Origin: an uncultured Lachnospiraceae bacterium
GTDB taxonomy: Bacteria; Bacillota; Clostridia; Lachnospirales; Lachnospiraceae
Direction: 5' to 3'
NCBI GenBank assembly: GCA_902762955.1
Contig: CACWQH010000015.1
Location: 1-50,713 of the forward strand
Length of the DNA stretch: 50,713 bases
This document shows, piece after piece, positions 9,824 through 17,802 of the stretch. Each line of letters starts with the position of its first letter. Position 1 is the first letter of the stretch. The notes under the pieces are model-generated. The model ran no database searches. It was not told the origin of the DNA and saw only the letters and a program-made list of their open reading frames with translations. The translations under genes were made by a program, and so were the position numbers.

Positions 9824-10306
9824 CAAATATTTGCAAGATTACATTAATAAAGATTTCACATTCCATATTTCTTTTGTCGACTCTGTACATATAAAAAATT
9901 AAATGCTTCGGTCGATTTTCGTGTTTATTCGGTCAGAAAAATTTTCTTGGTTAATTATCCCTCTAAATTACACCATTTTTCTCGTTTTTTACTTTAAAAT
10001 GTCTCCGATCGGATACAAATGTGCAAAATTTAATCTTGCCTTTTTGTATTTATAATGATAGTCTTTATATGTGATTATTTTTTATATTTAATTTTCTAAC
10101 GAAGTACATAACATCATATATAACTATTATTTTCAAATACTACACAATCCCAAAAAATATTTTATGCCATAATGGTAAGCGGGCGTAATAATCTTTGGTT
10201 TTCTTTTAACACTCATTTAATTTTACAATAATCAGTTAAGATAGATAGACCTTGGAGAGGGTCTCTAAACACTACTACTATTAATAGTAAGAAGGTGATT
10301 TATCTT
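9824..10306. other. AT-rich intergenic region between recJ and the Rpn gene
   Basis: About 480 bp with no convincing gene on either strand. It is very AT-rich, holds short near-repeats (CGATTTTCGTGTTTATTCGGTC, about 9913-9935) and ends with a small palindrome CTATTAATAG just before the Rpn ribosome binding site. No terminal inverted repeat pair or target-site duplication around the Rpn gene could be recognised by eye. Confidence 0.5.
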
Positions 10307-11365
10307 ATGTCAAATTTAAAAGAACATTTCCCTATGATAAGAGACAGGGAAACTATTATAAATGAGATTAGTCAAAATACTAATCTTAAATCTATTTTTG
10401 ATACTTGGACAGAGGACGAGCAAAACATTTTTCTCGACTACTGCACAGGAGAACGTGGTCTTAAAATATGCTACGACCCGTTTTTTAAAGAAGTATTTAA
10501 TGTTGAGTACGACAAGTCAAGGCTTGACGATCAGCTTTCATCCATTATGGGTGAAACGGTTGAAATTATATCGGTTATTCCAAATGAAGGTGCCCGGATA
10601 TCTTCTGAAGGCAATTTAATTTTAACCGATATCCTTGTCCGTCTTGAAAACGGAAGTCTTGTAAATGTCGAGATACAAAAGATAGGCTATACATTTCCGG
10701 GCGCAAGGGCATCCTGCTATTCAGCAGATCTGTTGCTTCGGGAATACAAGCGTGTACGCGATAAGGATGGTAAAAAATTTAACTACAGTAATATAATGCC
10801 TGTATATACCATAGTAATATTTGAGGAAAGTCCGGCAGAATTGAGAGCCGCAAAGGATTATTACATACATAAATCAAAAACCATATTTGACACCGGAGTT
10901 AAGGTCAACCTTTTGCAGAATTTCATCTTTATATCACTTGACAACTTCAGGGATATCCTGCAAAATAGAATTGATAAAGCACGTAACGGTTTAGAAAATA
11001 AGCTATTATCAGGTGACGAGCTGTTACATAGCAGGCTTGAAGAATGGCTTATGTTTTTAAGCGTAGATGAACCCGAGTTAATTGAGGTACTATTACGCTA
11101 TAGGCCGTACTTTAGAGATTTATATACCGATATTTATGAAATGTGTCTTAACACTGAAAGGTTGATGAATATGTATTCAAAGTTATTGTCCGAGCTTGAT
11201 AAGAATACTGTGGTCTATATGATCGACGAACTGAAGGCCGAGATTGACAGTCAGAAGGCTGAACTTGACAAGAAAGATGCTGAACTTGGCAAGAAAGATG
11301 CTGAACTCGACAAAAAAGACGCCGAAATTGAAAGATTAAAAAAACTTCTTAAAGAAAAGCAATAA
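10307..11365 (+). CDS. Rpn-family PD-(D/E)XK nuclease / putative transposase
   Basis: Recombination-promoting nuclease-like protein (Rpn, TIGR01784-type), 352 residues. The PD-(D/E)XK nuclease core is in the first half: TDILVRLENGSLVNVEIQK supplies the Asp and the Glu-x-Gln of the active site, followed by PGARASCYSADLLLREY. The C-terminus is a charged coiled coil made of near-identical KKDAELD/G units (about 307-330). The ATG at 10307 follows AAGGTG; an upstream GTG at 10295 lies inside that ribosome binding site. It is the only plus-strand gene in the first 33 kb and has its own terminator, so it looks like an independently acquired unit. Rpn proteins are known as DNA nucleases; mobility of this copy is inference. 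Confidence 0.85.
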   Translation: MSNLKEHFPMIRDRETIINEISQNTNLKSIFDTWTEDEQNIFLDYCTGERGLKICYDPFFKEVFNVEYDKSRLDDQLSSIMGETVEIISVIPNEGARISSEGNLILTDILVRLENGSLVNVEIQKIGYTFPGARASCYSADLLLREYKRVRDKDGKKFNYSNIMPVYTIVIFEESPAELRAAKDYYIHKSKTIFDTGVKVNLLQNFIFISLDNFRDILQNRIDKARNGLENKLLSGDELLHSRLEEWLMFLSVDEPELIEVLLRYRPYFRDLYTDIYEMCLNTERLMNMYSKLLSELDKNTVVYMIDELKAEIDSQKAELDKKDAELGKKDAELDKKDAEIERLKKLLKEKQ

Positions 11366-11369
11366 TAGT

Positions 11370-11411
11370 ACAGGCTTGGTTAGTATCAAAACTAACCAAG
11401 CCTGTTTTTTT
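11370..11411 (+). terminator. Rho-independent terminator of the Rpn gene
   Basis: Perfect 14-bp stem (11370-11383 paired with 11392-11405), 8-nt loop and a run of six further T. It begins five bases after the Rpn stop codon. Confidence 0.93.
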
Positions 11412-11436
11412 CATAAACTCGTCTGAGCCAAAAGTT

Positions 11437-11557
11437 TTAGAATCTATCCCTCTTCTTTAAATTCATTCCAACTATACCTACAAGGGAAAGAAGCATAAGC
11501 ACACTTAAACCAAGCTACTTCCGGCAGTTACACCCTTTATATCCTGCCGACCTAGTC
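11437..11557 (-). pseudogene. Possible remnant of a C-terminal membrane anchor
   Basis: Directly downstream of secDF the minus strand encodes LGLSVLMLLSLVGIVGMN followed by LKKRDRF and a stop (11437-11514). This is a hydrophobic helix plus positive tail, like the C-terminal anchor of surface proteins. The frame just upstream reads GVTAGSS and would join it if one base were added or lost. There is no start codon and no remainder of a protein. I read it as a decayed gene end, perhaps left by the rearrangement that placed the Rpn gene here. Chance coding is possible in so short a stretch. Confidence 0.35.
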
Positions 11558-13765
11558 TTACGCAGTCTCTTCCTTCTTCTTTCCGATGTGCTTCTTGAAG
11601 AAGTACCACATTGGACCTGTGATGCAGATTGATGAGTAAGCACCACAGACGATACCTGCCATAAGGGTAAATGTAAATTCTTTAAGTGCAGGTACACCCA
11701 TAATGAAGAGTACAAGTACCATGATAAAGGTGGTAAGTGAAGTATAGATACTTCTTGTAAGAGTCTGTGCGACACTTGTATTAACTACTTCTTCAAGCTC
11801 TACATTTCTATCCATAATCTTCATATTTTCACGGATACGGTCAAATATGATGATGGTTGCATTGATTGAGTAACCAACGATTGTAAGCATACATGCTATG
11901 AATGTATTACCAACTGAAAGTCTTGCAACTGCATAGATTGCAAATACAACCATAACGTCATGAATAAGTGCAAGCACTGCAGATGCACCAAATCTTAAGT
12001 CTGAGAATCTGATTGCAATGTAGATAAGCATAAGGATTGATGCAATGATGATTGCTATTACGGCATCCTTCTTCATCTCACCGCTTATGGTTGAGCTTAT
12101 GCTCTGCTCACTGATTTCAGAAACCTCAAAATTATCTTTAATTGCCTTTTCCATGCTGGCAGCCTGTTCTTCTGTAAGTTCTGAAGTCTTAAAGATTACC
12201 TGGTTACTATCCTCAACTGTCTGAATCTGGATGCTTCCTGCTGATATACCGGTTGCATCTGTAATTACAGGAACAACTTCTGTTTCTGCCTTTGCAAGGT
12301 CATATACCTCATCACCCTCAAAGGTAACGGTAGTTGAAGTACCACCGGTAAATTCGAGTGAGTAGTTAAGGGCAGAACCCTTTCTTGATTTATTGACAGG
12401 AAGGAATATAATTCCTCCGATTATAACTATAAGTGAAATAACTATACAAACTCTTGAAATCTTTATATAGTTAACCTTCTTAGGCGGTTTAGCCGAACCG
12501 TATAATTTCTTGTTTGTAAGTCCAAGGTCAACAACTATTTTAAGAAGAAGTTTGGTAATAACGATAGCTGTAAACATTGAAAGAATAATACCTATCATAA
12601 GAGTTGTAGCAAATCCCTTGATACTACCTTTACCAAGAAGCATCAATACGAAAGCTGCTATAAGTGTTGTTATGTTACCATCAAGAATTGCTGAAAGAGC
12701 CTTATTGAATCCGGCATCAACTGCATTTCTTACACCCTTATCGGCTGCTATCTCTTCTCTGATACGGGTAAAGATGATGACATTTGCATCAACTGCCATA
12801 CCGATTGAAAGGATGATACCTGCGATACCCGGAAGGGTAAGTGTAACAGTTCTTACGCTAAGCACGAGAAGCATAAGAACGATATATGAAACAAGTGCAA
12901 CTGAAGCAAGTAAGCCCGGTAAAAGGTAAAGTATAATCATAAGTAGACATACAAGGCCGAAACCGATTGCACCTGCCATAAGGCTTGTAGAAATAGCTTC
13001 TCTACCAAGCTTAGCACCTACGATGTTATACTGAAGCTGTGAAAGCTCAAGAGGAAGTGCACCAATTTTGATGGTTGAAGCAAGTCTCTCTGCTTCATCA
13101 TAATCAGCCATACCGTCTATAACTGCATTACCACCTGTGATAGCAGTCTTAACTCTTGGTGCGCTTACTACAGCACCATCATAAATGATATAAATTATAT
13201 TTCCAACATTTGCAGATGTGATATCAGCAAATTTCTCAGCACCCTCATCTGTAAACTGAAGCTGAACCAGATATTCTCTGATACCTGTAGCATCACTTGT
13301 ATCAGTTGCCGGATTAGCTTCCTTAACATCAGAACCTGTAAGAGCTGCCTCATAGTCAAGTCCCTGTGACCAGTAAGCATAATTTGTTTCATCTAAGAAC
13401 AAAAGCTGTCCCGGCTGGCCGAGTTCATCCAGTATATCATGAGCGTCATACTTTGAAGTATCGACAGGTATTTCGACAGTGATTCTGTCGTCACCTTCCT
13501 TGTAAACCTCACCCTCGCTGCTGTACTCGTCGACTCTTCGCTGAAGCTTGTCGATTGTAGCGTCGATTTCTTCATCGCTTGGCTTACTATCCACTATCTG
13601 ATAGGTAACACTAAGTCCACCCTGAAGGTCAAGACCTAAAGGAATATCCTCTGCCTTACCTGTTCTTTCCTTTCCTACTCCTGCAACTGCCATGTAAATT
13701 GCTCCTGCAAGTAAAAGCAAAAATACAAGCAGCTTAATTACAGCATCTCTTTTAGCTTTCTTCAT
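11558..13765 (-). CDS. secDF: Fused protein translocase subunit SecDF
   Basis: Membrane part of the Sec export machinery that uses the proton gradient to help complete protein export, 735 residues. The N-terminal half is SecD: first membrane helix at about 8-28, DLQGG at 46-50, a large extracytoplasmic domain, then a block of helices containing GMAVDANVIIFTRIREE. The second half is SecF, starting near residue 430 with EFTGGT and ending with helices containing GYSINATIIIFDRIREN. About 12 membrane segments in all. The ATG at 13765 lies within the end of scfB (14-bp overlap), with GAGGAG in the scfB coding sequence, so it is probably translationally coupled. Confidence 0.95.
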   Translation of the reverse strand: MKKAKRDAVIKLLVFLLLLAGAIYMAVAGVGKERTGKAEDIPLGLDLQGGLSVTYQIVDSKPSDEEIDATIDKLQRRVDEYSSEGEVYKEGDDRITVEIPVDTSKYDAHDILDELGQPGQLLFLDETNYAYWSQGLDYEAALTGSDVKEANPATDTSDATGIREYLVQLQFTDEGAEKFADITSANVGNIIYIIYDGAVVSAPRVKTAITGGNAVIDGMADYDEAERLASTIKIGALPLELSQLQYNIVGAKLGREAISTSLMAGAIGFGLVCLLMIILYLLPGLLASVALVSYIVLMLLVLSVRTVTLTLPGIAGIILSIGMAVDANVIIFTRIREEIAADKGVRNAVDAGFNKALSAILDGNITTLIAAFVLMLLGKGSIKGFATTLMIGIILSMFTAIVITKLLLKIVVDLGLTNKKLYGSAKPPKKVNYIKISRVCIVISLIVIIGGIIFLPVNKSRKGSALNYSLEFTGGTSTTVTFEGDEVYDLAKAETEVVPVITDATGISAGSIQIQTVEDSNQVIFKTSELTEEQAASMEKAIKDNFEVSEISEQSISSTISGEMKKDAVIAIIIASILMLIYIAIRFSDLRFGASAVLALIHDVMVVFAIYAVARLSVGNTFIACMLTIVGYSINATIIIFDRIRENMKIMDRNVELEEVVNTSVAQTLTRSIYTSLTTFIMVLVLFIMGVPALKEFTFTLMAGIVCGAYSSICITGPMWYFFKKHIGKKKEETA

Positions 13766-15149
13766 CTTTACACTCCTCTTCTAAATCGGCTAACGCAGCC
13801 TTTATCATTATTGCACATTCGACACGTTTTCGCTGCATCTTACAGCCGATGTCATATGTATCAAGTATACCGCCACTATAAAGGTAAGAATTCGCAGCAC
13901 ATCCGCCGCTGCAGTAAAATCTTGCAAAACAATCCTTACAATTATCCTTGGCATATACATTACAAAGCTTGAATTCATTTACTACATCCTGATTATCTAT
14001 TCCGTCAAATACGGTTCCAAGCTTAAAACCATCTATACCAACAAACTGATGACACGGATAAAGCTCACCCTGAGGCGTAACCGCCAGGTACTCCGTTCCC
14101 GAGCCACAGCCTGAAAGTCTCTTGTAAACACAAGGTCCTCCGTTTAAATCCAGCATATAATGGAAAAATGTAACAGGTTTTTTCTTCTTATATCTATCTA
14201 TGATATCCAAAGCCAGCTTATCATATTCTTCAAATATCTGCGGCAGATCCTCTTCTCTGATGGAATAATCCTCTGTCGGTGCCGCAACCACCGGCTCTAT
14301 GGAAATCTCATCGAAGCCTAAGTCAGCCATTTCTTCAAAATCCTTAAAGAAGTCGATGTTATTTCTTGTAAATGTACCTCTTACATAGTAGCTCTTATCT
14401 CCGCGTTTTTCGACAAATTTCTTAAACTTAGGAACTATTATGTCGTAGCTTCCCTTTCCGTTTCTGGTAGGGCGCATAAGGTCGTTGATACATTTACGGC
14501 CATCCAGGCTAAGAACAACATTGGATATTTCCTTATTGCAAAATTCAATTACATCATCATCTATCAAAACTCCGTTGGTGGTAAGCGTAAACCGGAAGTT
14601 CTTATTGAATTCCTTTTCCTTACTTCGACCGTATTCGACAATCTTTTTAACAACGTCGAAGTTCATAAGCGGTTCACCGCCAAAGAAATCGACTTCAAGA
14701 TTGACTCTGTTTCCGGAATTTTCTATAAGAAAGTCAATCGCCTTTTTTCCTACCTCAAGGCTCATAAGCTCACGCTTTTGTCCATGATATTCACCTTCAT
14801 CCGCAAAACAGTACTTACAGGCGAGGTTACAATCATGCGCTATATGAAGGCACAAGGCTTTGACCACTGTTTTTCGCTTTTTAAAATCAATTATGACATC
14901 CTTATATACATCCTCGGTAAAAAGCTGTCCGCTGTCCTTTAACTCTTCTATATCAGAGTAGGCCTCATAGATGTCATATTCCGAATATTTATCACCGTAC
15001 TTTTCAATGATTGCGGAGGCTATGGCTTTTCTATCCATCTTCTCATACATGGCAATCATATCATACACAAGCTCGTCCACCACATGAACCGAGCCGCTGC
15101 ATACATCAAGAACGATATAGTATCCGTTGTTGATATACTGATAAACCAT
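13752..15149 (-). CDS. scfB: SCIFF peptide maturase, radical SAM/SPASM protein
   Basis: Radical SAM enzyme that installs thioether cross-links in the SCIFF ranthipeptide encoded just upstream, 465 residues. The N-terminal ~90 residues look like a PqqD/RRE-type peptide-binding region. The cluster motif CNLACKYC gives C107, C111 and C114. The C-terminal SPASM domain contains GCGSG, YPCHQFVG and the cysteine cluster CNVYAKDNCKDCFARFYC. The ATG at 15149 is preceded by AGGAG at a spacing of 8; an in-frame TTG 18 nt earlier lies on the ribosome binding site and is not used. Pairing with scfA makes the assignment firm. Confidence 0.95.
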   Translation of the reverse strand: MVYQYINNGYYIVLDVCSGSVHVVDELVYDMIAMYEKMDRKAIASAIIEKYGDKYSEYDIYEAYSDIEELKDSGQLFTEDVYKDVIIDFKKRKTVVKALCLHIAHDCNLACKYCFADEGEYHGQKRELMSLEVGKKAIDFLIENSGNRVNLEVDFFGGEPLMNFDVVKKIVEYGRSKEKEFNKNFRFTLTTNGVLIDDDVIEFCNKEISNVVLSLDGRKCINDLMRPTRNGKGSYDIIVPKFKKFVEKRGDKSYYVRGTFTRNNIDFFKDFEEMADLGFDEISIEPVVAAPTEDYSIREEDLPQIFEEYDKLALDIIDRYKKKKPVTFFHYMLDLNGGPCVYKRLSGCGSGTEYLAVTPQGELYPCHQFVGIDGFKLGTVFDGIDNQDVVNEFKLCNVYAKDNCKDCFARFYCSGGCAANSYLYSGGILDTYDIGCKMQRKRVECAIMIKAALADLEEECKDEES

Positions 15150-15190
15150 CTGTGGTACTCCTAACAAATTATTTGCTCTTTTAATAACGC

Positions 15191-15226
15191 AACTAAAGAG
15201 GACTATCCAAGATAATCCCCTTTAAT
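15191..15226 (-). promoter_or_regulatory. Hairpin between scfA and scfB, possible attenuator
   Basis: In the minus-strand transcript, AAAGGGGATTATC can pair with GATAGTCCTCTTT around a 3-nt loop, with a few G-U pairs. No clean T-run follows, so it is not a standard strong terminator. Such a hairpin would favour precursor peptide over maturase. Confidence 0.45.
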
Positions 15227-15298
15227 TAGTGCATAAATCTTCAAATAAATCAAAATATTTAAATGCATCTGCACCAGGATATTATGTATTATCTTCTA

Positions 15299-15439
15299 TT
15301 ATTTATTCTCGCAGCTCTGGTTACCAACTGTGCAGGAAGTCTTGCAAGCTGACTGGCAGGAAGTCTGGCACTCGCCACAACCACCCTTAACTACAGTGCT
15401 GTTTAATGTCTTATCTGTTAAAGTCTTGATTCTCTTCAT
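15299..15439 (-). CDS. scfA: Six-cysteine SCIFF ranthipeptide precursor
   Basis: Small ribosomally made peptide of 46 residues, the usual SCIFF length (six cysteines in about forty-five). The N-terminal leader MKRIKTLTDK is followed by a core with cysteines at positions 21, 24, 28, 32, 36 and 43, spaced by Thr/Ser-containing steps (CGECQTSCQSACKTSC). ScfB joins these cysteines by thioether bonds to neighbouring residues. AGGAGG lies 9 nt before the ATG. SCIFF peptides are nearly universal in Clostridia; a role in signalling has been proposed for the family. Confidence 0.95.
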   Translation of the reverse strand: MKRIKTLTDKTLNSTVVKGGCGECQTSCQSACKTSCTVGNQSCENK

Positions 15440-15518
15440 CCTTATATCCTCCTAAGTTTTTCTGTAATATATTATTCCTTTTATCATAGCCTCCTATCGG
15501 ATGCTACAGCTAACGTGT

Positions 15519-15527
15519 ATTATATCA
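15519..15527 (-). promoter_or_regulatory. Predicted extended -10 promoter for scfA
   Basis: On the minus strand the sequence TGATATAAT is an extended -10 element (TGnTATAAT, here 15519-15527). The -35 region is weak. The start would lie about 70-75 nt upstream of the scfA ATG. Confidence 0.5.
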
Positions 15528-15556
15528 TAACTTTTTTATAAAGAAAAGCTATTTTT

Positions 15557-15919
15557 TCAGCTAATCATTCCTCCCAAAGTTCCACCGCAAAGGCACAAAA
15601 TAATAGTGCTTAATCCCTTTGCAGCTATGACATTTTCACCATGTGAGATCAGAAGGGATGCTATAAGTATAACTCCTACATAAAGTGCTCCAAGCAAGAG
15701 TCCCCAGATATACTTTTTTTCTTTCATGCTCTTACCTATAACTATACCACCTACAGCACTCGAAAGAATATAGGTAAGCGTAATCGCAACATTTACCTTG
15801 CTTTCGTCAAGTCCCAGCTTATACATCAAAAATGCTATACCCAGCAAAAGTATGCCGGTGACAAGATACGATATTATAAGAGCTCTTAAAACATTTACAA
15901 GTCTGCCTGCTACTGACAC
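15557..15919 (-). CDS. TIGR04086-like membrane protein
   Basis: Integral membrane protein of about 120 residues with four predicted helices (roughly 12-34, 41-62, 68-90, 98-118). Size, topology and position next to scfA match the TIGR04086 family, whose function is unknown. The start is uncertain: a GTG at 15919 lies 7 nt after GGAGG and fits best; a TTG immediately upstream is an alternative. A stable hairpin ends directly before the ribosome binding site. Confidence 0.75.
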   Translation of the reverse strand: MSVAGRLVNVLRALIISYLVTGILLLGIAFLMYKLGLDESKVNVAITLTYILSSAVGGIVIGKSMKEKKYIWGLLLGALYVGVILIASLLISHGENVIAAKGLSTIILCLCGGTLGGMIS

Positions 15920-15930
15920 CAAACCACCTC

Positions 15931-15960
15931 CATATATTTATCTGCTAAAATAAATATATG
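15931..15960 (-). promoter_or_regulatory. Perfect 11-bp hairpin upstream of the TIGR04086 gene
   Basis: CATATATTTAT (15931-15941) and its exact complement (15950-15960) flank an 8-nt loop. The hairpin lies between the antiporter stop and the GGAGG of the next gene. There is no T-run, so it may be an RNA-processing or translation-control element rather than a terminator. Confidence 0.5.
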
Positions 15961-15974
15961 CGAAGTAAATTTTT

Positions 15975-17147
15975 TTATGCCGTAATCTCTCCTGCTTTCT
16001 TTAATACAATCTTGGTTATAACCGGTCCAAGCAGCTCGTAAATTACAACACCACACAAAACTATGGTCTTTATCTTACCGCCGTAATCAGGAAGAGTAGC
16101 CGCTGCCGATGAAGCAAGACCGATTGCAACACCCTCCTGAGGTATAAGTGTAAGTCCAAGCCATTTGATAACTGGCTTTGGAGCTTTGGTAATCCTTGCG
16201 CCAAAGGATGCACCGAGATACTTTCCGATAACCCTTCCGATAACATAGATTGAACCCACAACTCCTACAGTCGTGATAACCGTTACATCCAGTGATGCAC
16301 CCGAAATAATAAAAAACATCATATATATAGGCGGAGTAATCCTGTCAACCGGTTCATAAATCTTATCACTAAACTTTGATAAATTGACAAATGTAGTCGA
16401 AAGCATCATGCAGGCAAGAAGTGAAGAAAAACCTACTTCATCCGATACACCCAGACATACAAATATCATCATTATCGTTACTGCAAGTCTGTTGCCTCTG
16501 CCGGTATAGAGTTTAACAAGTAATGTCATAATTAAACCAAGTATTATGCCGAAAGCTATACCTCCGAGAAGTTCTATACACGGTTCAAGCATAAGCCTTG
16601 CAAATGAAACCTTGCCATGTGCTCTTATAACATTGGCAACGGCCATGGAAATACCAAATGCCATAAGCGCAACTGCATCATCCAGAGCAACCACCGGCAA
16701 AAGCGTCTGTGTCACAGGCCCCTTAGCCTTGTACTGTTTCACTATCATAAGTGTAGATGCCGCTGCCGTAGCTGAGGCTATAGCCCCCATCGCAAGTGCA
16801 AAGGTTACATCAAATCCACACAAAAGCATGACTGTATCTACAACTACAACTGCACCAAGTCCCTCTGTGATTCCTATAACTATAGGTGCCTTTCCTATCT
16901 TCTTTAAAAAAGAAATCTTAAATTCTGCTCCTATGGAAAATGCTATAAAGCCAAGAGCAACCTCGGATATTATAGACACGCTGTCCAAAAAATCCTGCGA
17001 TAAAAGGCTGATACAATTTGGTCCGATAAGAAGTCCGATTACCAGATAACCGGTTACGTTAGGTAATTTTAATTTTTTAACTATCTTTCCTGCGATAAGT
17101 GCCGCAAATAGCATTATTGCAATATTTGTAAGAGTATTCAGTCCCAT
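15975..17147 (-). CDS. Cation:proton antiporter, CPA2/KefB-like membrane domain
   Basis: Integral membrane transporter of 390 residues with about 12 hydrophobic helices. It starts like CPA2 transporters (KLKLPNVTGYLVIGLLIGP) and has the conserved middle segment ASATAAASTLMIVKQY followed by LPVVALDDAVALM, where the DD pair corresponds to the ion-binding aspartates. It likely exchanges Na+ or K+ for protons. There is no C-terminal RCK/TrkA-N domain; instead a separate small PII-like protein is encoded 2 nt upstream. The ribosome binding site is weak, which suggests coupling to that gene. Confidence 0.85.
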   Translation of the reverse strand: MGLNTLTNIAIMLFAALIAGKIVKKLKLPNVTGYLVIGLLIGPNCISLLSQDFLDSVSIISEVALGFIAFSIGAEFKISFLKKIGKAPIVIGITEGLGAVVVVDTVMLLCGFDVTFALAMGAIASATAAASTLMIVKQYKAKGPVTQTLLPVVALDDAVALMAFGISMAVANVIRAHGKVSFARLMLEPCIELLGGIAFGIILGLIMTLLVKLYTGRGNRLAVTIMMIFVCLGVSDEVGFSSLLACMMLSTTFVNLSKFSDKIYEPVDRITPPIYMMFFIISGASLDVTVITTVGVVGSIYVIGRVIGKYLGASFGARITKAPKPVIKWLGLTLIPQEGVAIGLASSAAATLPDYGGKIKTIVLCGVVIYELLGPVITKIVLKKAGEITA

Positions 17148-17149
17148 TT

Positions 17150-17488
17150 TTATGCACCAAGTCCTTCTACAAATAGTACAGGTACCGCAAACATAATACC
17201 TGTGTTAGGCTCATCAAGACCGACAACCTCTCTTATTACTTCCTTGGCTTTTTCCATCTCTGCATCATCCATTACAAAAAGCATGGTCTTGACGGTCTCA
17301 TGCTCATCATCATCCGCAAGTATGGACTTGAGCATACTGAACATAGGAAGGTCATCCATCTTTTCAATTATACTTGCCATACCCACACCATCAAGTATGG
17401 TTCCGCCATGTACCCCATTTTCGGCAAGCTCCTTGCAAAGCTCGTTGACCAGATTGGCTTTTTTCAAAATTACAAATAAAAGATTCAT
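17150..17488 (-). CDS. Small PII-like (ferredoxin-fold) protein, putative antiporter regulator
   Basis: Cytoplasmic protein of 112 residues. The pattern NLLFVILKKANLVNELCKEL, GVHGGTILDGVGM, then TMLFVMDDAEMEKAKEVIREVVG resembles the alternating strand-helix layout of PII/GlnB-like ferredoxin folds. The classical T-loop Tyr and the PII signature were not found, so it is at best a distant relative. I chose the ATG at 17488, preceded by AAAGGA; an upstream in-frame start has no site. Two bases separate its stop from the antiporter start, suggesting that it senses a nucleotide or ion and controls the transporter. That role is inference. Confidence 0.6.
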   Translation of the reverse strand: MNLLFVILKKANLVNELCKELAENGVHGGTILDGVGMASIIEKMDDLPMFSMLKSILADDDEHETVKTMLFVMDDAEMEKAKEVIREVVGLDEPNTGIMFAVPVLFVEGLGA

Positions 17489-17507
17489 AATATTTCCTTT
17501 CTTTTTC

Positions 17508-17768
17508 GGTTGCATACCGAATACAATCTACTTTCTCTTTTTTTGGATATTCCAATATGATTAAGTCCATCGCAGGCACGCTCCCGCTACTCTCAAACGC
17601 AGCGGTACTAAGCTCTTTGTATGCCAATTATAATCAAATCTTTTCTTCGTAAAGCTAATTAAAATTGGCATACAAAGGGCTAAGTGCCGGCGTTTTCAAA
17701 GTACCTGCTTATGGACTTATCATATTCGAATATCCGTAAACTTTTAGGACAGTATTCGGTATGCAACC
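17508..17768. repeat. Long imperfect intergenic palindrome (261 bp)
   Basis: Outer arms are exact complements over 16 bp (17508-17523 with 17753-17768). Pairing continues inward: GGATATTCCAATATGA against its diverged copy near 17725-17742, AAGTCCAT near 17562 against ATGGACTT near 17711, and AGCTCTTTGTATGCCAATT (about 17611-17629) against AATTGGCATACAAAGGGCT (about 17663-17681). The loop is about 33 nt. It fills the gap between the HAD gene and the PII-like gene and ends about 10 nt before the latter's ribosome binding site. No protein coding is apparent. Confidence 0.85.
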
Positions 17769-17802
17769 TCTATAAATTCAATTATTTTATATACTATATA
17801 AT

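Noticed and set aside
10140-11420. Complete insertion sequence around the Rpn gene
   Set aside because: No terminal inverted repeats or target duplication could be seen; Rpn genes often occur alone.
11515-11775. Minus-strand open frame overlapping the secDF end
   Set aside because: Basic, Ser/Leu-rich shadow of secDF in another frame, with no site or family resemblance.
15440-15476. 11-codon leader reading frame upstream of scfA
   Set aside because: Its start codon is only 2 nt from AGGAGG and the peptide shows no attenuation pattern.
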